From Acidimicrobiaceae bacterium (lineage in GTDB: Bacteria > Actinomycetota > Acidimicrobiia > Acidimicrobiales > RAAP-2): a stretch of DNA of 37,408 nucleotides. Position 1 is the stretch's first letter. Each line of letters starts with the position of its first letter. Both the position numbers and the translations under genes were made by a program. The stretch is taken from assembly GCA_003138815.1 (NCBI GenBank), contig PLHD01000012.1:22127-59534 (forward strand), read 5' to 3'. This document shows positions 17,070 through 25,401 of this stretch, piece by piece. Under the pieces are notes generated by a model that had not been told where the DNA came from, did no database searches, and saw only the letters and a program-made list of their open reading frames with translations.

Positions 17070-17072
17070 GCC

Positions 17073-18479
17073 GTGGCTGGTCGCACGCTCTTCGAGAAGA
17101 TCTGGGACGAGCACGTCGTCGCGTCCCCCGAGGGCGAGCCGACGCTGCTGTACATCGACCTGCACCTCGTGCACGAGGTCACGAGTCCCCAAGCCTTCGA
17201 CGGCCTGCGCCTCGAGGGTCGCGGCGTCCGTCGACCTGACCGGACCCTCGCGACGGCGGACCACAACGTGCCCACCGACCCGATCTCGACACCGGTGAAG
17301 GACCCCGTCTCGCGCCGACAGCTCGAGGCGCTGGACGAGAACTGCCGAGAGTTCGGCATCACCCTGTTCCCTCGCGGCCACGAGAACCAGGGAATCGTCC
17401 ACGTCATCGGACCCGAACTCGGCGTGACCCAGCCGGGGATGACCATCGTCTGTGGTGACTCGCACACCTCCACCCACGGCGCATTCGGCGCCCTGGCCTT
17501 CGGCATCGGCACGAGCGAGGTGGAGCACGTGCTCGCGACCCAGACCCTCCCCCAGCAGCGCCCCAAGACCATGGCCGTCACGTTCGAGGGCGTGGCCCCG
17601 AACGGCGTCAGCGCGAAGGATCTCACGCTCGCGGTCGTCGCGCACCTCGGCACCGGTGGCGGCGCGGGTCACGTCATCGAGTTTCGCGGCGATGCGGTGC
17701 GCGCCCTCTCGATGGAAGGCCGCATGACGCTGTGCAACATGAGCATCGAGGCGGGCGCGCGCGCGGGCCTCGTGGCGACCGACGAGACCACCATCGACTA
17801 CCTCCGGGGGCGCCCAGGCGTGCCCGAAGACGACGGCTTCGAAGCCGCGGCCGCGCGTTGGCGCACCTTCACCAGCGACGACGACGCGGAATTCGACGCC
17901 GAGGTCACGCTGAGCGCCGCCGACCTGGTCCCCTTCGTCACGTGGGGAACAAACCCGGCCCAGGTCGTGGCGCTCGACGGCGTCATTCCCTCGCCCGACG
18001 AGTTCAGCGACCCCGACCAGCGCCAGAGCACTGAACGGGCCCTCGCTTACATGGGCCTCGAACCCGGCACCGAGGTGAAGTCGATCGCAGTCGACGTGGT
18101 GTTCATCGGCTCGTGCACCAACTCGCGAATCGAGGACCTGAGGGCAGCGGCCAGCGTCGCCGCCGGCCACCGCGTCGCGAACGGCGTCCGGGCCCTCGTG
18201 GTTCCTGGATCGCATCGCGTGAAGAGCGAGGCCGAGCGAGAGGGCCTCGACAAGGTGTTTCTCGACGCCGGATTCGAGTGGCGCGAGCCGGGATGCTCGA
18301 TGTGTCTCGGCATGAATCCCGACCAGCTCAGCCCGGGCCAGCGCAGCGCCTCGACCTCGAACCGTAACTTCGAGGGCCGACAGGGGCGTGGCGGACGCAC
18401 GCACCTGGTCTCACCGGTCGTCGCAGCGGCCACCGCGGTGCTCGGTCGTTTCGCCACCCCCGATGAGCTCGACTCATGA
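17073..18479 (+). CDS. leuC: 3-Isopropylmalate dehydratase, large subunit
   Basis: Aconitase-family subunit that with LeuD isomerises 2-isopropylmalate to 3-isopropylmalate. It shows [11 protein letters not shown] at the start, then [40 protein letters not shown] and the cluster ligands Cys348 in GSCTNSR and Cys408 and Cys411 in GCSMCLGMN, which bind the [4Fe-4S] cluster. The C-terminus has [22 protein letters not shown]. The GTG start lies three bases after greA and has no separate leader. The stop overlaps the leuD start as ATGA, so the two subunits are coupled. The 468-residue length is typical. Confidence 0.96.
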   Translation: MAGRTLFEKIWDEHVVASPEGEPTLLYIDLHLVHEVTSPQAFDGLRLEGRGVRRPDRTLATADHNVPTDPISTPVKDPVSRRQLEALDENCREFGITLFPRGHENQGIVHVIGPELGVTQPGMTIVCGDSHTSTHGAFGALAFGIGTSEVEHVLATQTLPQQRPKTMAVTFEGVAPNGVSAKDLTLAVVAHLGTGGGAGHVIEFRGDAVRALSMEGRMTLCNMSIEAGARAGLVATDETTIDYLRGRPGVPEDDGFEAAAARWRTFTSDDDAEFDAEVTLSAADLVPFVTWGTNPAQVVALDGVIPSPDEFSDPDQRQSTERALAYMGLEPGTEVKSIAVDVVFIGSCTNSRIEDLRAAASVAAGHRVANGVRALVVPGSHRVKSEAEREGLDKVFLDAGFEWREPGCSMCLGMNPDQLSPGQRSASTSNRNFEGRQGRGGRTHLVSPVVAAATAVLGRFATPDELDS

Positions 18480-19105
18480 AGCCGATCAGCATCCTCGAAG
18501 GCCGGGCAGTCCCTCTCGAGCGCTCCGACGTCGACACCGACCAGATCATCCCCTCGGACTGGCTCAAGCGGGTCGAACGCACCGGATTCGGACGCGGCCT
18601 CTTCAGCGAATGGCGCGACGATCCCAACTTCGTGCTCAACCAGGCGAGTTACGCCGGCGCGACGATCCTGATCGCCGGTCCACGATTCGGCACCGGCTCG
18701 TCGCGCGAGCACGCGGTGTGGGCGCTGATGGACTACGGCTTCGCCGCCGTCATCGCGCCTTCGTTCGGGGACATATTCCGCAACAACTCCTCGAAGCAGG
18801 GGTTCGTCACGGTCGAACTTGCGCCCGCCGACGTCGACGAGTTGACGCGGCTGATAAAGGACGAGCCGAGTCGCCTCGTGGTGATCGACATCGATCACCT
18901 GCGCGTCGAGGTGCCCGAGACCGGCTGGCAGCGCGACTTCGTGCTCGATCCCATGACGCGCCAGCGCCTGCTCAACGGCTGGGACGACATCGGTCTCACC
19001 CTGCGCCGCGAGAGCGCCATCGACGCCTACGAGACCACCAGCCACGCGCCCACCCTTGAAGGCGTCTTCGATGCGAGCGGACACGCCCGCAGAGCGGCGC
19101 GGTGA
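18476..19105 (+). CDS. leuD: 3-Isopropylmalate dehydratase, small subunit
   Basis: Partner of LeuC, supplying the swivel domain of the active site. It has [19 protein letters not shown], the substrate-loop region, then [40 protein letters not shown], the signature of the small subunit. [19 protein letters not shown] closes the fold. The product is 209 residues; the last 25 or so go slightly beyond the usual end and are not conserved. The start overlaps the leuC stop by four bases. The next gene starts 79 bases downstream on the same strand but is functionally unrelated. Confidence 0.95.
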   Translation: MKPISILEGRAVPLERSDVDTDQIIPSDWLKRVERTGFGRGLFSEWRDDPNFVLNQASYAGATILIAGPRFGTGSSREHAVWALMDYGFAAVIAPSFGDIFRNNSSKQGFVTVELAPADVDELTRLIKDEPSRLVVIDIDHLRVEVPETGWQRDFVLDPMTRQRLLNGWDDIGLTLRRESAIDAYETTSHAPTLEGVFDASGHARRAAR

Positions 19106-19184
19106 CGAAGGGTTCCTGCGTTCGCTCTCGATGCGATCGAAGTACTTCTGGCGAACGATGACGAGACGAGAGGCTGGAGCTGCA

Positions 19185-20222
19185 ATGGACGGGTCCCACC
19201 AACGCCAACCGGCACGCGCCGCGAGGCGGTCACGCCGGCGAATCCTGGCCGCCACCGCCTTGGTCGTGACGACGCTCGCCGACGTGGGCATTGTCGGGCC
19301 GGCGAACGGCGCCGAAACCTCCGCGAAGCAGCTGACGACCTACGTCGAGCCGTCGGCCGGCTACGGCTTCCTTGACCGGGCCGTCGCGTCGGCGAAGCAC
19401 TCCATCGACCTTTCGATGTACGAGCTCGAGGACCACGCCTTCGAGGCCGACCTCGTAGCCAAGGCCCGAGCGGGCGTCGTCGTGCACGTGGTGCTCGATA
19501 CGGACTACGGCATCAAGAGCGTCAACACACCCGCCGCTGGCGTCCTGATCAGGGGCGGCGTACGCGTCACGTGGGCGCCGAGCTCGGTGATCTTCCACGC
19601 GAAATACCTGATCGTCGACGGTTCGATCCTCTACATCGGCACCGGCAACCTGACCTCCCAGTGGTACTCCTCCACTCGTGACTTCTGGGTCCGTGACACC
19701 AACCACGCCGACGTCGCCGCCGCCAACGCCACGTTCGCGGCTGACGCTACGCACCAAGGCGCCCGGCTCGGCACCGGCACCGGCGACCTCGTCTGGAGTC
19801 CCGGCTCCGCCGGTGCGCTCGTCGCGCTGATCGGCTCGGCCAAGCGCTCGCTGCTCGTGGAGAACGAGGAGATGGACAACTACGGCATCGAATCGGCCCT
19901 CGAGGGCGCGGCGCAGCGCGGGGTCAACGTCGAGGTCGTCATGACCTACGACTCGTCGTGGCACTCGGCCCTCGCCGAACTCGCCTCGGCCGGCGTGCAC
20001 GTGCACGTTCTCGCCTCGAGCCAGGTCTACATCCACTCCAAGGTCATCTGCGCCGACTGCAGCGCGAGTGGCGGCACCGTCTTCGTGGGCAGCGAGAACT
20101 TCTCCACGTCGTCACTCGACTACAACCGAGAGCTCGGCATCATCACCAAGGCCGCGACGGTGGTCGGTCCCGTTCAATCGGTCGTGACCGGCGACTACGC
20201 GCAGGGATCGACCAGGTTCTAG
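19185..20222 (+). CDS. Secreted phospholipase D-like protein
   Basis: PLD superfamily hydrolase with two HKD motifs and a signal peptide. The N-terminus has a long basic region (RAARRSRRR), a hydrophobic run (ILAATALVVTTLADVG) and small residues up to about residue 43. HKD 1 is FHAKYLIVDG (His138, Lys140, Asp145) followed by GTGNLTS. HKD 2 is IHSKVICADC (His284, Lys286, Asp291) followed by GSENFS. Such proteins act on phosphodiesters, either phospholipid heads or DNA, and export points to an envelope or external target. The ATG at 19185 is preferred since GGAG lies six bases upstream; the open frame reaches back to 19056 inside leuD. Two cysteines near HKD 2 (CADC) might form a disulfide. The substrate is not deducible. 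Confidence 0.85.
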   Translation: MDGSHQRQPARAARRSRRRILAATALVVTTLADVGIVGPANGAETSAKQLTTYVEPSAGYGFLDRAVASAKHSIDLSMYELEDHAFEADLVAKARAGVVVHVVLDTDYGIKSVNTPAAGVLIRGGVRVTWAPSSVIFHAKYLIVDGSILYIGTGNLTSQWYSSTRDFWVRDTNHADVAAANATFAADATHQGARLGTGTGDLVWSPGSAGALVALIGSAKRSLLVENEEMDNYGIESALEGAAQRGVNVEVVMTYDSSWHSALAELASAGVHVHVLASSQVYIHSKVICADCSASGGTVFVGSENFSTSSLDYNRELGIITKAATVVGPVQSVVTGDYAQGSTRF

Positions 20223-20357
20223 CTCACGCCACGAGCGTCACTTTCGAGTGAGACGTTCGGGCCTCTCCAACCCGCGCGAGGCCGGGGCCTCGAATGGACC
20301 TCCCGACGCGGCGCCCGTTGGAACCCGACGAAGCCGCACCCCGCGGCTCGGCCGACC

Positions 20358-20385
20358 CCGACGCTTCCTCACGCCGTTTTATACT
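20358..20385 (+). promoter_or_regulatory. Promoter of the PAP2 gene, leaderless geometry
   Basis: TATACT at 20380-20385 is followed by GAACCG and then the GTG start at 20392. A weak -35, CCGACG at 20358-20363, lies 16 bases upstream of it. There is no ribosome site before the GTG, so transcription probably starts on the start codon. Confidence 0.55.
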
Positions 20386-20391
20386 GAACCG

Positions 20392-20871
20392 GTGAACTCG
20401 ATAATTATCTTCGTCGCCAGGTACTTTCTCTTCCTCAGTGTTGCCATCGTCGCCGTGTACTGGCTGCGCACCTCGCGGTCGATGAAGATCAAGCTCGGCT
20501 GGCAACTGGTCGTAGGCGGTGCCATCGCCCTCGTGCTGTCCGCCATCGCGAGCCACCTCTATTACGACACACGCCCCTTCGTGAGCCAGCACCTGGTCCC
20601 GTTGATCGCCCACGCGCCGGACAACGGCTTCCCGTCGGATCACGCGCTGTTCACGTCGTTCCTCGGCTTCACCATCCTCTTGTACTCGAGGCGTCTCGGC
20701 GCCCTGCTGCTGTTGATCGCGTTGCTGGTCGGTGCGGCGCGAGTGGCCGCCCATATCCACAACCCGATCGACATAGTCGGGTCGTTCGTCATCGCCGCCA
20801 TCGCCGTCGCGCTTACCCAGCTGATCTCGCGGACGTGGGACGCCAGGAGACCCAAGCCCGTCGGCGTCTGA
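20392..20871 (+). CDS. PAP2-family phosphatase, possible undecaprenyl-diphosphatase
   Basis: Small membrane phosphatase of the PAP2 superfamily, resembling BcrC-type enzymes that recycle undecaprenyl diphosphate. Hydrophobic helices span about residues 5-25, 35-52, 80-98, 102-122 and 124-143. The phosphatase motifs are YYDTRPFV (first motif, shortened, with the RP core), PSDHALFTS (second motif; PSDH replaces the more common PSGH) and RVAAHIHNPIDIVGS (third motif, with Arg and His). The Asp in PSDH is also seen in BcrC-like proteins. The GTG at 20392 opens MNSIIIFVARYFLF; the open frame reaches back to 20248 but that part is not conserved. The product is 159 residues. Lipid-carrier recycling is inferred, not shown. 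Confidence 0.8.
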   Translation: MNSIIIFVARYFLFLSVAIVAVYWLRTSRSMKIKLGWQLVVGGAIALVLSAIASHLYYDTRPFVSQHLVPLIAHAPDNGFPSDHALFTSFLGFTILLYSRRLGALLLLIALLVGAARVAAHIHNPIDIVGSFVIAAIAVALTQLISRTWDARRPKPVGV

Positions 20872-20934
20872 GGGCCAATTGCTTGAGGACTCACCTTGAG
20901 TGTCGTGCGTCAAACGCCCGGCGCGACGGCCTCG

Positions 20935-22899
20935 TCACTCGGGAATATGCGACCAGCTGGTCAGGCGCCGCAACAACGTCGTCTTCTTGCGCTGGTGGCT
21001 GCTCATTCGACAGAGGATGTCGTTGAGCGCAGAGACCGTGTCGGTGATGAACGGCCCCTTGTTCAACATGACGCACTCCGAGCGCCCCGCCATCGCCGCG
21101 TCGGAGATCTCGGCGCGCGATGGGCGACCCGTTCTGGCCATCTGATCCAGAACCTGCGTCGCCCAGATCACCGGAACGTGGGCCGCCTCGCAGACCCACA
21201 GCATCTCCTCCTGCACCTCGGCCAGCCGTTCAAATCCGCATTCCACCGCCAGGTCCCCCCGTGCGACCATGACGCCGACCCGCTCCGAAGCGAACGCCGC
21301 TAGAAGGATGTCGGGAAGTGCCGCGAAGCCCCGGGCCGTCTCGATCTTCAGCACTATCGCCAGGTCTGCGCCACCGATCTCCGCGAGACGATTCTGCAGT
21401 TGGGTGACGTCGTTCGGACTCTGCGTAAAGGACAGTCCCACCGCGTCGGCGTGATCGACCACGAAGCGAAGCAGCTGCTCGTCCTCGGGGCCGAGGGCTG
21501 GCAGGTTCAGCTCGCTGTCGGGCAGGTTGATGCCCTTTTCCGCACGGAGCTTGGATCCCGTCGGTGCGGCGGCCGTGATCTCGATGTCGACTTCTCCTTC
21601 GCGCACGCCAACGACCTCTCCGCCAATCTTGCCGTCGTCGAAGAACACTCGATGGCCCACGGCGAGAACCACCAGCGCCTCGGGCAGGGTGCACCCGATC
21701 CGCGCTTTCAAACGAATGCGGCGCTCAGCGACTTCGAAGCTGGGCGACGGCTCGTCGGCCGATTCGCAGAGGGCGGCCGGAGAGAGATCACTGGTAAGCG
21801 TGAGGACGTCGCCGACCCTCAGCACGAGCGCCTGCTCGAGCTCGGGCAACTGCCCGACGAACGTCACGCGCCCCTCCGGCGAGGAAAGCCGCGAGCCCGT
21901 GGCCAGGTACGTCGTGTCGCCGATCTCAATCCACGCGCTGGTCCCGTTGGTGCTGGTGACGAGCGCCGTCCTCGATGCGCCACGTGTGTCCGAGAACCTA
22001 ACCCGGTCGCCCTCGAGCAGGCCCTCCAACCACGTCTCGTCCACCGGAATCCTCACCGGCGCGCCGGTCGGCGTGCCGTCGGTGCTCTCGTCACCGCGAT
22101 CAGCGACGAGCAGCGCGGTTGCCGGAGTACGCGGGCGGCCCCAGGCATCGCGCGCGGGACGCAGACGAATCACCCTCGGTCCCGGCTGGATTGGTCCCGT
22201 TCGCAGTTTCGGGCCCGGCAGATCCATCAGGACCGCACAGGGTTGGCCGGCCGCAGCGCTGGCGCGTCGAAGATTCTCCACCATCCGGCCCCAGCGGTCG
22301 GGGTCGTCGTGGGCGCAGTTGATCCGTGCGCAGTCCATGCCGCTCGCGATGAGGGTGGCCACGATCCGGTAATCGTCGGCGGCCTCGCTCGGCATGGTGA
22401 CGAGGATCCGGGTCGAACGCGGCGGCCGGGCGGGCCCGAGCAGGGCCAGAGCATTTGACTCCAGTATCGATCGACCCTGGCGGTAGCCAACGGAGGATTC
22501 GGTCCGCCGCCGCTCACCGTGGCCCGCCAGGAGATGAAGGTTATCGAGGACCCGTTCCAGGGTCGCAATGACGTGCTCTTCGGACCTCCCCAACGACGAC
22601 AATCCCAGTTCCGCGAGCGACTCTTGGATGTCGCGCATGTCGTAGTGGCGCAGGGTCAGGTAGTCAATCAGGTTGCCCGCGCTCTGGCGGTGCGTTGGAT
22701 GGACGCGCTCAATGACCTCGACCGCCTCGGCGTGGTTACGTCGCATCTCTCCTTGAAGTCGTTCCAGCTCCTGGACGAGCTCCTCAGCCGATAGGCGGCG
22801 ACCCGTCCCCTGATCACGTCCACCTGATCTCGTCGCTTGGACCTCCGGACTGCTCACCTCCTCACTACACCACTTCAATTCGTGCGTATCCAGTGCCAT
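20935..22899 (-). CDS. Atypical pyruvate kinase with N-terminal extension
   Basis: Contains the pyruvate kinase barrel: ARINCAHDDPDRW (substrate and potassium region), MDLPGPKLRTGPI, KGINLPDSELNLPALGPEDEQLL, GLSFTQSPNDV, VLKIETARGFAALPDIL (catalytic Lys and metal-binding Glu) and VMVARGDLAVECGFERLAEVQEEML. ATQVLDQMARTGRPSRAEISDAAM follows. Three things are odd. Residues 1-165 are a helical extension (ELVQELERLQGEMRRNHAEAVEVIERVHP and on) absent from normal enzymes. The usual MLSGETA element reads CVMLNKGPFITDTV. The protein ends about 40 residues later, so the C-terminal allosteric domain is missing. The B domain is enlarged. It may still make pyruvate from phosphoenolpyruvate, but normal effector control is unlikely. 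The start at 22899 lacks a ribosome site and could be internal. Confidence 0.82.
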   Translation of the reverse strand: MALDTHELKWCSEEVSSPEVQATRSGGRDQGTGRRLSAEELVQELERLQGEMRRNHAEAVEVIERVHPTHRQSAGNLIDYLTLRHYDMRDIQESLAELGLSSLGRSEEHVIATLERVLDNLHLLAGHGERRRTESSVGYRQGRSILESNALALLGPARPPRSTRILVTMPSEAADDYRIVATLIASGMDCARINCAHDDPDRWGRMVENLRRASAAAGQPCAVLMDLPGPKLRTGPIQPGPRVIRLRPARDAWGRPRTPATALLVADRGDESTDGTPTGAPVRIPVDETWLEGLLEGDRVRFSDTRGASRTALVTSTNGTSAWIEIGDTTYLATGSRLSSPEGRVTFVGQLPELEQALVLRVGDVLTLTSDLSPAALCESADEPSPSFEVAERRIRLKARIGCTLPEALVVLAVGHRVFFDDGKIGGEVVGVREGEVDIEITAAAPTGSKLRAEKGINLPDSELNLPALGPEDEQLLRFVVDHADAVGLSFTQSPNDVTQLQNRLAEIGGADLAIVLKIETARGFAALPDILLAAFASERVGVMVARGDLAVECGFERLAEVQEEMLWVCEAAHVPVIWATQVLDQMARTGRPSRAEISDAAMAGRSECVMLNKGPFITDTVSALNDILCRMSSHQRKKTTLLRRLTSWSHIPE

Positions 22900-23026
22900 A
22901 AGTCACGCGACGATGCCGTCCCATGGCCACCATTCGCCGACCTCGAAACGCTGGCTACATCGCGCTCAGCAGCTCCTAGATCGCGTGCGAGACGGCGGGA
23001 TCCCTGTGCGCGTCGGCGTGGTCCGG

Positions 23027-24406
23027 CTAGCCGATCGGTTCGAAGCGGGCGGTGAAGTGACGAAGTGCCTTGGGTTCGTGGACCATCCGGTACCCGGGCA
23101 GTGATTCGGCGTGCTGGGCGACGGCCGTGACGACCTCGATGACGTAGTCGATGTGGCTCTGGGTGTAGGTGCGACGGGGAATGGCGAGGCGCACCAGCTC
23201 CATGGCGGCCGGCAACTCGGTGCCGTCGGGCTGGCGCCCGAACATCACCGTGCCGATCTCGCAGCTGCGGATCCCCCCGGTCTGGTACAGGGCGACGGCC
23301 AGCGCCTGGCCGGGGTACTGCAGGGCCGGGATATGGTCGAGCATCGCCTTGGCGTCGATGTACACGGCGTGACCCCCGATGGGCTTGACGACGGGCACGC
23401 CCGCGGCGTCGAGGGCATCGCCCAGGTACGCGGTGGACCGGATCCGGTAGCGCAGGTAGTCGGGGTGCACGGCCTCCTTGAGACCCTGGGCCAGCGCCTC
23501 GAGGTCCCGTCCGGCGAGACCGCCGTACGTGGGGAAGCCTTCGGTGAGGATTAGCACGTTGCGGCAGCTCTCGGCCACATAGTCGTCGTTCAGGGCCAGC
23601 CATCCGCCGATGTTCCCGAAGGGATCCTTCTTGGCGCTCATGGTCATGCCGTCGGCGAGCGACGCGATCTCGCGCACGATGTCGGGGATCTCGCGCTGGG
23701 ACTGACCCTCCTCGCGCTCGTGGATGAACCAGGCGTTCTCGGCGAAACGGCACGCGTCGAGGAACAGCGGCACGCCGTGACGGTGGCAGATCTCGCTCGC
23801 TCCCCGGATGTTCGCGAGCGATACCGGCTGTCCGCCGCCCGAGTTGTTGGTGATCGTCAAGAAGACCACGGGAACGTCGCCCGCCCGCTCCTCGAGCAGC
23901 GCCTCGAGCGCCTCGAGGTCCATGTTGCCCTTGAAGGGGTGGATGGTCGCGGCGTCGCGGCCTTCGGCGATCACGATGTCGCGGGCTTCGGCCCCCGACG
24001 CCTCCACGTTGGCGCGAGTGGTGTCGAAGTGGGTGTTGTTGGGGACGACCTTGCCTCGCCCGCCGAGCACCGTGAAGATGATCTTCTCGGCGGCCCGGCC
24101 CTGGTGCGTGGGGATGACGTGCTTGAACGGGAAGAGCTCCTTGACCGCCGCTTCGAAGCGGAACCACGACGGCGAGCCGGCGTAGCTTTCGTCGCCGTGC
24201 TGGATGGCGGCCCACTGGTCGCGTGACATCGCCCCGGTGCCCGAGTCGGTGAGCAGGTCGATCAGGACGTCCTGGGAGTGGAGGTTGAACAGGTTGAAGC
24301 CGGCCCGCTCGATGGCGCTCGCGCGCTCGGCGCGGGTCGTCATGCGCAGGGGCTCCACCGAATGAATGCGAAACGGCTCGATAATCGTGTGGAAGTTCTG
24401 GTCCAT
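23027..24406 (-). CDS. tnaA: Tryptophanase
   Basis: PLP-dependent beta-eliminating lyase that splits tryptophan to indole, pyruvate and ammonia. Family marks are IDLLTDSGTGAMS, GDESYAGSPSW, IPTHQGRAAEKI, GGQPVSLANIRG and the PLP lysine Lys260 in MSAKKD. Tyrosine phenol-lyase is the close alternative, but the residues known to separate the two point to tryptophanase: Asp128 in FDTT (Thr in the phenol-lyase), Ile384 in CEIG (Arg in the phenol-lyase) and His450 in LRHFTARF (Phe in the phenol-lyase). The product is 459 residues, close to the 471 of the E. coli enzyme. There is no tnaC-like leader upstream and no TnaB permease nearby. The ATG at 24406 has only a weak GGGAC ahead. It is divergent from the dienelactone hydrolase gene. 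Confidence 0.93.
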   Translation of the reverse strand: MDQNFHTIIEPFRIHSVEPLRMTTRAERASAIERAGFNLFNLHSQDVLIDLLTDSGTGAMSRDQWAAIQHGDESYAGSPSWFRFEAAVKELFPFKHVIPTHQGRAAEKIIFTVLGGRGKVVPNNTHFDTTRANVEASGAEARDIVIAEGRDAATIHPFKGNMDLEALEALLEERAGDVPVVFLTITNNSGGGQPVSLANIRGASEICHRHGVPLFLDACRFAENAWFIHEREEGQSQREIPDIVREIASLADGMTMSAKKDPFGNIGGWLALNDDYVAESCRNVLILTEGFPTYGGLAGRDLEALAQGLKEAVHPDYLRYRIRSTAYLGDALDAAGVPVVKPIGGHAVYIDAKAMLDHIPALQYPGQALAVALYQTGGIRSCEIGTVMFGRQPDGTELPAAMELVRLAIPRRTYTQSHIDYVIEVVTAVAQHAESLPGYRMVHEPKALRHFTARFEPIG

Positions 24407-24556
24407 GTCCCAGGGTAACTGTTGTGCGCAATCGAGGGAAGCGCCCCGACCGTCGACGCGAGAGCGCGGCGCGGGGGTACCGCTCGCATTAGCCGTGACG
24501 TCGACTGGTTCGCGACCTATGTTCTTGGCAAGCCATTTTCGACCAGCGGAGAGTCC

Positions 24557-25354
24557 ATGAACGTCCGGTACAACACAACCAGCCTCGAAGACTTCGAACG
24601 AGAGCCCTTCAGCACCCAGGGCGTCACGCGCGACGTCTACCGCATGGGTCACGGGCCCGCCGTCCTGATCCTGAGCGAGATGCCCGGCATCACGCCCCTG
24701 GTCGCGGAGTTCGCTCGACGGGTGGCCGCCCAAGGACTGCGGGTGGTCGTACCGCACCTCTTCGGCAACGACGGGGCCACGCCCACCCTGGCGCAGAACC
24801 TCAAGGCCGCCGCGCAGGTCTGCGTCTCTCGCGAGTTCACCCTCTTCGCGTCGGGCCGGTCGAGTCCCGTGACGTCGTGGCTGCGCGACCTCGCCCGGGC
24901 CGAGCACGAGAGCAACGGGGGGCCCGGCGTCGGGGTTGTCGGCATGTGCCTCACCGGCGGCTTCGCGCTGGCGATGATGGTCGACCCCGTCGTGGTGGCC
25001 CCCGTGCTCTCCCAGCCGTCGCTGCCGGCGTCGCCGTTCGCCAAGTCCGACCTCGGGGTAAGCGCGGGCGACCTCGAGAAGATCAAGCGGCGCGCTGCGG
25101 ACGGCGTTTGCGTCCTCGCGTACCGCTTCACCGGCGATAAGAAGGCGCCCGCCGAGCGCTTCGAGAGGCTGCGCCAGGAGTTGGGCGACGCCTTCATCGG
25201 AGTGGAGATCGACTCGTCGCCCTCGAATCCCTGGGGCTACCCGGCCAATGCCCACTCGGTGCTGACCGAGCATCTGGGCGATCGCGCGGGATCACCCACC
25301 CAACAGGCGCTCGAGCAGGTGCTGCGGTTCTTCGTGGAGCGCCTGAAGGCCTGA
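24557..25354 (+). CDS. Dienelactone hydrolase family protein
   Basis: Alpha/beta hydrolase of the dienelactone hydrolase family, with a cysteine nucleophile at residue 131 in GMCLTGG, the conserved Glu41 in LSEMPGITP, Asp194 in FTGDKKAP and a His at 233 or 239. Members open lactone rings such as dienelactone in chloroaromatic breakdown, but many have unknown substrates. The ATG at 24557 follows GGAG at six bases; the frame extends upstream to 24422 without support. The product is 265 residues, slightly longer than typical. The divergent neighbour is tryptophanase, with a 150-base shared region. No other aromatic-degradation genes are present. Confidence 0.87.
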   Translation: MNVRYNTTSLEDFEREPFSTQGVTRDVYRMGHGPAVLILSEMPGITPLVAEFARRVAAQGLRVVVPHLFGNDGATPTLAQNLKAAAQVCVSREFTLFASGRSSPVTSWLRDLARAEHESNGGPGVGVVGMCLTGGFALAMMVDPVVVAPVLSQPSLPASPFAKSDLGVSAGDLEKIKRRAADGVCVLAYRFTGDKKAPAERFERLRQELGDAFIGVEIDSSPSNPWGYPANAHSVLTEHLGDRAGSPTQQALEQVLRFFVERLKA

Positions 25355-25401
25355 TTGCCGCCCAGCCGTCGCCACCAGCGCGGCGCGGCGAACGTGGCGT
25401 C

